From assembly GCA_902627735.1 (NCBI GenBank), contig CACOKI010000006.1:1-64000 (forward strand): a stretch of DNA of 64,000 nt, written 5' to 3'. Numbering within the stretch: the first letter of the stretch is position 1; every line of letters starts with the position of its first letter. The stretch is from an uncultured Pelagibacteraceae bacterium (GTDB taxonomy: Bacteria; Pseudomonadota; Alphaproteobacteria; Pelagibacterales; Pelagibacteraceae). The position numbers and the translations under genes are program-made. Shown in pieces: positions 60,121 to 64,000 of the stretch. The notes beneath the pieces were generated by a model. The model had not been told where the DNA came from. It saw only the letters and a list, made by a program, of their open reading frames with translations, and made no database searches.

Positions 60121-62277
60121 ATGAAACTTATAAAAAAAATATTTTTCATAACCATTTTTCTTTTTTTAAATGTTAATGCTTTTGCAGCCCCTACGTTTGT
60201 AAATGATTATCAACCCGAAGCTGAAATGAATCATGTAACTGGTGTTATTTTTAATCCTACTGGAACCAAAATGTATGTTCTTGGTTTTCATACATCTGAC
60301 AAAAGTTATGTATCAGAGGTTCCTTTGAGTGTCCCATTTAGCACTCAGAGTGCAGGCACTCCTGTATTGCAAGAAATAACAACAGCAACAAAAAGAGCAC
60401 AAGATTTGAAATTTAATTCTGATGGAACAAAGCTTTTTATACTAACAACAAAAGCTGCTAATAATAAAGATGGAATTCATGTTTTTACTTTAAGCACACC
60501 TTATGACACAAGTAATTTGGAGAGTGATGCAGATGCTGGTAATCAAACATTTATTCAATTTGGAAGTGACCCCAGAGGTTTAGATTTTAATTCTGATGGA
60601 ACAAAGATGTATGTTTTGCAATCAACTTCACAAGTTTTAGAACAATATAATCTTTCAACTCCATTTGATCCTTCGACTAGAAATAGTAATCCTATAACTA
60701 TGTCAAGTTTAAAGGGAGATAGATTGCATCAAGGGTTTGGTTTTAGTTCAGATGGATATAAGATGTTTATAGTAAAGGCTCAAAGGGTTACTGGCGCTGT
60801 TACCAACATCATAGAAGATTATAATCTAACAACTCCATTTGAAATTAATACAGCAACACTTAATGAAACCGATAATGGGATCTATACCTCAGTTACTGAT
60901 GATGCTTCAACTGATGAACGTATTGCTGGAATAACTTTTAATTTCAGTCAAGGTGCCAATAAACTTTATTACACAGATTTTCATGAGTCAGATTTAGTAA
61001 GAGAATTTGATTTACCTTGCGCATATGGGATTATTACTTGTATAGATCCAACAAAAAATAAAGATGATGTTGCATCAGTTGAATCTCAGTCCACAGCAGT
61101 AAAACAATTAATACAACACACAACATATCCGGTACTTAATCGTATGGAATGGCTTAGAAGAAATAAAGATATATCAAATTTAACAAGCCAAAATCTTAAA
61201 TTTCAATTTTCTAATGAGGTCTTAAATTCTTTAACAAAAAGTTTAATTCCAATCTATTTTAGTAACGACAATTCATTAGAATTAAAAGATCAAAATAAAA
61301 ACTGGTCTTTTTGGAGTGAAGGAACAATAAGCATAGGAAAAATTGGCGACACTTCAAGTTCATCTTCGAAAGATATAAATACATCTGCTATTACATTTGG
61401 AGCTGATAGGATTGGAAGAAATAACATAATGAGAGGAATGGCTCTAAGATTGGGAAATGATGATGTCGATGTTGGTAATCTTGGTAGCGCGTTAGATATG
61501 AGTGCGCTTAGTTTTACACTTTATGAAACTAGACCACACGGTGATAATAAGTTTATTGATAGTTTGATCGGTATAAGTCTTATTAATTCTGATTTAATAA
61601 ATAATAGTGGCTCTGTTTCATCAACTGGTAAAAGAGATGGAAAACAGATCTATGGCTCATTTAATTTTAGAGAAACTTTTACAAAAGATAATTTAAATAT
61701 TACACCAAAATTTAAATTGAATTATGGTTTGACACATTTATCCAATTACTCTGAGTTGGGTGCTGAGGGACTTAATTTAAAATTTGGTAATCAAACTATT
61801 GGTACGATAATTGGATCATTAGGCTCAAGTTTTGATAGCGCTTATGAATTTGAAACAGGAAAATTTGTGCCTTATTTTGATTTTGAATATTCTGCAGATG
61901 TAAGCCCAACATCAGAACAAGAATTTTCTTATGCTTCAGATGGAACTAAATATATTTTAGACAATATTAATAATTCTTTACATAATATAAATTCAGGTGT
62001 GGGATTTGATTTTATTACTGACAATGGATTTACCTTGATGACAAAATATACAAGAAATCAAACAATAAATAGTGAATATAGTGATAGTTTTATATTAGCT
62101 GGAGATTTTAAAACTAAAAAAAAGTCATTTTATACAATGTCACTTCAAAATAATACCACTGAAATATCTTATAAAAAAGAACTAGATAATTTTTATATAG
62201 ATATAAATAGTAATTATGATTTTTTTAAAACCAATCCTGAATATGGATTATTTTTAAAGATTTCTAATATAAATTAG
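60121..62277 (+). CDS. autotransporter-like outer membrane protein with beta-propeller passenger
   Basis: A 718-residue protein; I start at ATG 60121 rather than the TTG three bases earlier. The signal peptide is ~22 residues and ends NAFA|AP. Residues ~30-300 hold at least five repeats of the form F-N-x-x-G-T-K-M-Y-V-L (FNPTGTKMYVL, FNSDGTKLFIL, FNSDGTKMYVL, FSSDGYKMFIV, FNFSQGANKLYYT), several followed by LSTPFD; this suggests an NHL/YVTN-like propeller. A linker with CAYGIITC and RMEWLRR follows. The last ~290 residues alternate like an autotransporter beta-barrel (WSFWSEGTISIG..., ending YGLFLKISNIN). The usual terminal aromatic residue is missing. Exported to the cell surface; ligand unknown. 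Confidence 0.72.
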   Translation: MKLIKKIFFITIFLFLNVNAFAAPTFVNDYQPEAEMNHVTGVIFNPTGTKMYVLGFHTSDKSYVSEVPLSVPFSTQSAGTPVLQEITTATKRAQDLKFNSDGTKLFILTTKAANNKDGIHVFTLSTPYDTSNLESDADAGNQTFIQFGSDPRGLDFNSDGTKMYVLQSTSQVLEQYNLSTPFDPSTRNSNPITMSSLKGDRLHQGFGFSSDGYKMFIVKAQRVTGAVTNIIEDYNLTTPFEINTATLNETDNGIYTSVTDDASTDERIAGITFNFSQGANKLYYTDFHESDLVREFDLPCAYGIITCIDPTKNKDDVASVESQSTAVKQLIQHTTYPVLNRMEWLRRNKDISNLTSQNLKFQFSNEVLNSLTKSLIPIYFSNDNSLELKDQNKNWSFWSEGTISIGKIGDTSSSSSKDINTSAITFGADRIGRNNIMRGMALRLGNDDVDVGNLGSALDMSALSFTLYETRPHGDNKFIDSLIGISLINSDLINNSGSVSSTGKRDGKQIYGSFNFRETFTKDNLNITPKFKLNYGLTHLSNYSELGAEGLNLKFGNQTIGTIIGSLGSSFDSAYEFETGKFVPYFDFEYSADVSPTSEQEFSYASDGTKYILDNINNSLHNINSGVGFDFITDNGFTLMTKYTRNQTINSEYSDSFILAGDFKTKKKSFYTMSLQNNTTEISYKKELDNFYIDINSNYDFFKTNPEYGLFLKISNIN

Positions 62278-63104
62278 TTTTGAAAAAAATTTGTTTTAAT
62301 TTTTTTTGCTAAATTAAGATAAATTTTTGATATTTCGTTTTCTGGATCACTTTCAACAATAGGCTTACCTTGATCTCCTGTTTTTCCAACCTTTGAATTG
62401 ATTGGAATTTCACCCAAAAATTCTTTATTAAACTCCTCTGCAGTTCTTTTGACACCACCTTCTCCAAAAATAGAATATTTTTTTCCATCATCTCCAGTAA
62501 AAAAACTCATATTATCTACTAAACCTAAAATTTTAACTTGAAGTTTATCAAACATCTTAATCCCACGCTTAACATCTAAAAGAGCAACTTCTTGGGGAGT
62601 TGAAACTATTATCGCACCATCCATTTTAATTTCTTGAGAAAAAGTTAATTGAGTGTCACCTGTTCCTGGTGGCATATCTACAATTATAAAATCTAAATCT
62701 TTCCAATTGACTTTTTGTGTAAATGTTTTGATTGCACTTGTAACCATTGGCCCTCTCCAAATCATTGGAGTTTGCTGATCAGCAAGGAAACCAATCGACA
62801 TACATTGAATATCATATTTTAAAACAGGCTCTAATTTTTGACCATCACTTTTTGGTTTTTCATCAATACCAAACATCTTAGGAATTGAAGGACCATAGAT
62901 GTCAGCATCTAATAATCCAACTTTACATCCTATTTTTTTTAAAGCTAAAGCGATATTAGTTGCGAATGTAGATTTTCCGACACCACCTTTAGCACTTGAA
63001 ATTGCTATAGTAAATTTTGTTCCGTTAATGGGGTTTTTCACATAGGATTTTCCACTCAATTTCTTTCGCATTGCGTCACTTAATTCCGGCTTTTCTTTTG
63101 GCAT
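62274..63104 (-). CDS. mrp: Mrp/NBP35-family iron-sulfur cluster carrier ATPase
   Basis: A 276-residue P-loop ATPase with the deviant Walker A KGGVGKST at 39-46. DADIYGPSIP, DMPPGTGD and FGEGG are also Mrp marks. The N-terminal MIP18-type domain of larger Mrp proteins is absent. At the position of the cluster-bridging CxxC, the sequence reads NMSFFTGDDGKKYSIFG, without cysteines. Many alphaproteobacterial Mrp proteins look like this, so cluster binding may differ. The stop overlaps the convergent autotransporter gene by 4 bp, and the start is 51 bp from hflK. Confidence 0.9.
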   Translation of the reverse strand: MPKEKPELSDAMRKKLSGKSYVKNPINGTKFTIAISSAKGGVGKSTFATNIALALKKIGCKVGLLDADIYGPSIPKMFGIDEKPKSDGQKLEPVLKYDIQCMSIGFLADQQTPMIWRGPMVTSAIKTFTQKVNWKDLDFIIVDMPPGTGDTQLTFSQEIKMDGAIIVSTPQEVALLDVKRGIKMFDKLQVKILGLVDNMSFFTGDDGKKYSIFGEGGVKRTAEEFNKEFLGEIPINSKVGKTGDQGKPIVESDPENEISKIYLNLAKKIKTNFFQN

Positions 63105-63155
63105 ATTTGGATCTTAACTTGTTTTTCCAAATAAAGACATTATATAGAGTGTCAT

Positions 63156-64000
63156 ATGTCAGACGATTTTCAGCAAAGAGGTGGTAGTCCATGGGGAGCT
63201 CCTCCCGGTGGAGGTGATAACAATGGCTCAGGTAGAGGTCCAACGCCACCAGATGTTGATAAAATCATAAGAGAATTTCAAGAAAAAATTAAAAAGTTTT
63301 TGCCAGGAGGAAGTTCTTCAGGTGGAAAACAAGCAATTTTAGTTTTAATAGTACTAGGCTTTGTTTGGCTTGCAAGTGGACTTTATCGAGTATTACCAGA
63401 TGAACAAGGTGTTGTTTTGAGATTTGGAAAATTCGTAAAAACTACTCAACCTGGATTAAATTATCATATTCCTTTTCCTGTAGAATCAGTTCTTACACCA
63501 AAAGTAACTAAGGTTAACAGAATAGATATTGGTTTTAGATCTGAGAGAGATAGTGGATTTTCATCATCAGGTGGTGTAGCTGATGTACCTCAAGAAAGCT
63601 TGATGTTAACTGGGGATGAAAATATTGTAAACATCGACTTTTCAGTATTTTGGGTAATTAAAGATGCTGGAAATTTTTTATTTAAAATTCAAGATCCAGA
63701 AGGAACTGTTAAAGCTGCAGCAGAAACTGCAATGAGAGAAGTAATTGCAAGATCTAATATTCAACCAATTTTAACTGAAGGTAGATCAGTTATAGAAACT
63801 GATACCCAAGAAATTATCCAAAAAATTTTAGATGAATACACTAGTGGTATTCAAATTACACAAGTGCAAACACAAAAAGCTGACCCACCTGATCAGGTAA
63901 TTGATGCGTTTAGAGATGTTCAAGCAGCAAGAGCTGATATGGAAAGATCAAAAAATGAAGCTGAAGCTTATGCCAACGATGTTATTCCAAGAGCTCGGGG
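63156..64000 (+). CDS. hflK: FtsH protease modulator HflK (3' part outside window)
   Basis: The frame opens with ATG 63156 (MSDDFQQRGGSPWGAPPGGG) and stays open to the window end, 281 complete codons. A Gly/Pro-rich cytoplasmic N-terminus is followed by one transmembrane helix (~60-77; AILVLIVLGFVWLASGLYRV) and the SPFH/band-7 domain with PDEQGVVLRFGKF and GLNYHIPFP. HflK forms a membrane ring with HflC that controls FtsH, encoded at 31494. hflC is expected next. The mrp-hflK divergent pair is common in alphaproteobacteria. Confidence 0.95.
   Translation, partial: MSDDFQQRGGSPWGAPPGGGDNNGSGRGPTPPDVDKIIREFQEKIKKFLPGGSSSGGKQAILVLIVLGFVWLASGLYRVLPDEQGVVLRFGKFVKTTQPGLNYHIPFPVESVLTPKVTKVNRIDIGFRSERDSGFSSSGGVADVPQESLMLTGDENIVNIDFSVFWVIKDAGNFLFKIQDPEGTVKAAAETAMREVIARSNIQPILTEGRSVIETDTQEIIQKILDEYTSGIQITQVQTQKADPPDQVIDAFRDVQAARADMERSKNEAEAYANDVIPRAR

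Overview
The window is AT-rich, densely packed DNA from a SAR11-type alphaproteobacterium ('Candidatus Pelagibacter' or a close relative). This is inferred from a very low GC content, intergenic gaps of a few bases with many 4-17 bp gene overlaps, alphaproteobacterial marker genes (TrcR/DUF1013, DUF4164 next to zapA, split pntAA/pntAB, the small aa3 oxidase subunit IV, thyX) and a circularly permuted two-piece tmRNA. A lone 5S rRNA follows a block of surface-polysaccharide genes. That matches the known SAR11 arrangement in which hypervariable region 2 lies between the 23S and 5S rRNA genes.

Layout. 1-8143: end of a surface-glycan region (O-antigen ligase-like protein cut by the window edge, GDP-mannose 3,5-epimerase-like enzyme, sugar epimerases, sugar methyltransferase, Wzx-type flippase, GT4 transferase, unknown membrane protein). 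8276-9281: 5S rRNA with an epimerase directly behind it. 9286-12331: rpmJ, a small cytochrome oxidase subunit and the proton-translocating transhydrogenase pntAA-AB-B. 12344-22098 (minus): tkt-gap-pgk-fba-thiE-efp-suhB, then rpmE-trcR-rpsU, initiator tRNA and a GT-C-like membrane protein. 22154-31430 (plus): DUF4164-zapA-5-FCL-ymdB-yebC-ruvC-like, then tolQRAB-pal-cpoB-tilS. 31494-37896: ftsH-folP-glmM-thiD-purA. 37893-39807 (minus): rluD-rpoH. 39831-43583: tRNA-Arg followed by a small surface-glycan/ABC-exporter island. 43583-50312: sua5, xseB-ispA-dxs, aroC, pdxH, ispB. 50429-56833: S49 peptidase, glyQS, ppdK. 56847-58676: nadC and nadA. 58693-59138: tRNA-Leu and ssrA with recognisable promoters. 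59149-64000: thyX, a propeller-plus-barrel autotransporter, mrp and the start of hflK.

How the parts fit. The core is housekeeping: lower glycolysis/gluconeogenesis and the pentose-phosphate link (tkt, gap, pgk, class I aldolase, ppdK), isoprenoid and quinone side-chain synthesis (dxs, ispA, ispB), cofactor synthesis (NAD, PLP, folate, thiamine from salvaged pyrimidine), envelope integrity (Tol-Pal) and membrane proteolysis (FtsH, HflK). Against this core stand short groups of surface-glycan genes, three of which begin within 3-11 bases of the 3' end of a structural RNA gene (5S, tRNA-fMet, tRNA-Arg).

I found no clearly new multi-gene defence, mobile or biosynthetic system, no insertion sequence and no CRISPR array. 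The best candidates for follow-up are the propeller autotransporter, the RuvC-like resolvase without RuvAB, the tRNA-Arg-linked glycan/ABC island, the RNA-gene/glycan-gene junctions and the variant initiator tRNA.
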